NCBI GenBank assembly: GCA_944324625.1
Contig: CALUWZ010000100.1
Coordinates: forward strand, 1-6,546
Reading direction: 5' to 3'
DNA from: an uncultured Mailhella sp.
GTDB lineage: Bacteria > Desulfobacterota > Desulfovibrionia > Desulfovibrionales > Desulfovibrionaceae
DNA: 6,546 bases
Within the stretch, counting starts at the first letter, position 1; each line of letters starts with the position of its first letter. Positions 6,497 through 6,546 of the stretch are shown here, in pieces. The position numbers and the translations under genes are program-made. The notes under the pieces were generated by a model, which saw only the letters and a list, made by a program, of their open reading frames with translations, had not been told where the DNA came from and searched no databases.

Positions 6497-6546
6497 TGGT
6501 GCCCAGGGGGAGACTCGAACTCCCACGCCTCGCAGCGCTACCACCT
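6497..6546 (-). tRNA. tRNA-Leu, second copy, partial (cut by window end)
   Basis: The 50 bases visible, from the CCA end to the second anticodon base, are identical to the neighbouring tRNA-Leu(GAG). They cover the acceptor 3' strand, T-arm, variable arm and 3' half of the anticodon stem-loop. Anticodon positions 35-36 read AG, so it decodes a CUN leucine codon, but position 34 lies beyond the window. GAG is likely from the identity so far; UAG or CAG cannot be excluded. The repeat unit is 117 bp (85-nt gene plus 32-bp spacer). Confidence 0.9.

Noticed and set aside
1..6546. Search for CRISPR repeats, insertion sequences, prophage or toxin-antitoxin genes, attachment sites and new systems.
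   Set aside because: No long direct repeats, terminal inverted repeats, transposase or integrase motifs, or unexplained coding space were found. Although tRNA genes can be integration sites, no integrase or att duplication other than the full tandem tRNA is visible.

Overview
The window holds four protein genes and one complete plus one partial tRNA gene. All the protein genes are housekeeping or metabolic: a sodium:amino-acid symporter, a bifunctional AdhE, and the permease and ATPase of a polar amino acid ABC importer. All four reading frames are intact, and I see no mobile element, CRISPR array, prophage or defence gene. The host is probably an anaerobic or facultatively fermenting bacterium with moderate GC and AT-rich intergenic DNA. 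The evidence for this is a full-length AdhE, a sodium-coupled amino acid symporter, sigma-70-type promoters, Shine-Dalgarno starts and CCA-encoding tRNA genes. The general look is proteobacterial, possibly a host-associated or Desulfovibrio-like anaerobe, but that is a low-confidence inference.

Layout, left half, plus strand. Positions 1-103 are an AT-rich promoter region. The AGCS-family symporter gene (104-1546) follows and closes with a strong intrinsic terminator. A 229-bp intergenic region then carries the control region of adhE, including an 18-bp perfect-ended palindrome (1687-1704) of the Rex/CRP operator type. The adhE gene (1776-4352) ends in its own terminator.

Layout, right half, minus strand. 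The ABC permease (start about 6110) and ATPase (start about 5317) overlap by 17 bp and end in a terminator that faces the adhE terminator, so the two halves of the window converge at about 4352-4541. Upstream of the permease are a sigma-70-like promoter, two tandem terminators and a tRNA-Leu(GAG) gene. The 3' half of a second, apparently identical tRNA-Leu gene is cut by the window end.

Working together: amino acids enter by a sodium-driven symporter and by an ATP-driven importer whose binding protein is encoded elsewhere. AdhE disposes of reducing equivalents by turning acetyl-CoA into ethanol. The operator at the adhE promoter suggests control by redox (NADH/NAD+) or by a CRP-like regulator. 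I found no convincing new biological system here. The most useful leads are regulatory: the adhE operator, the tandem tRNA-Leu genes and the missing binding protein.
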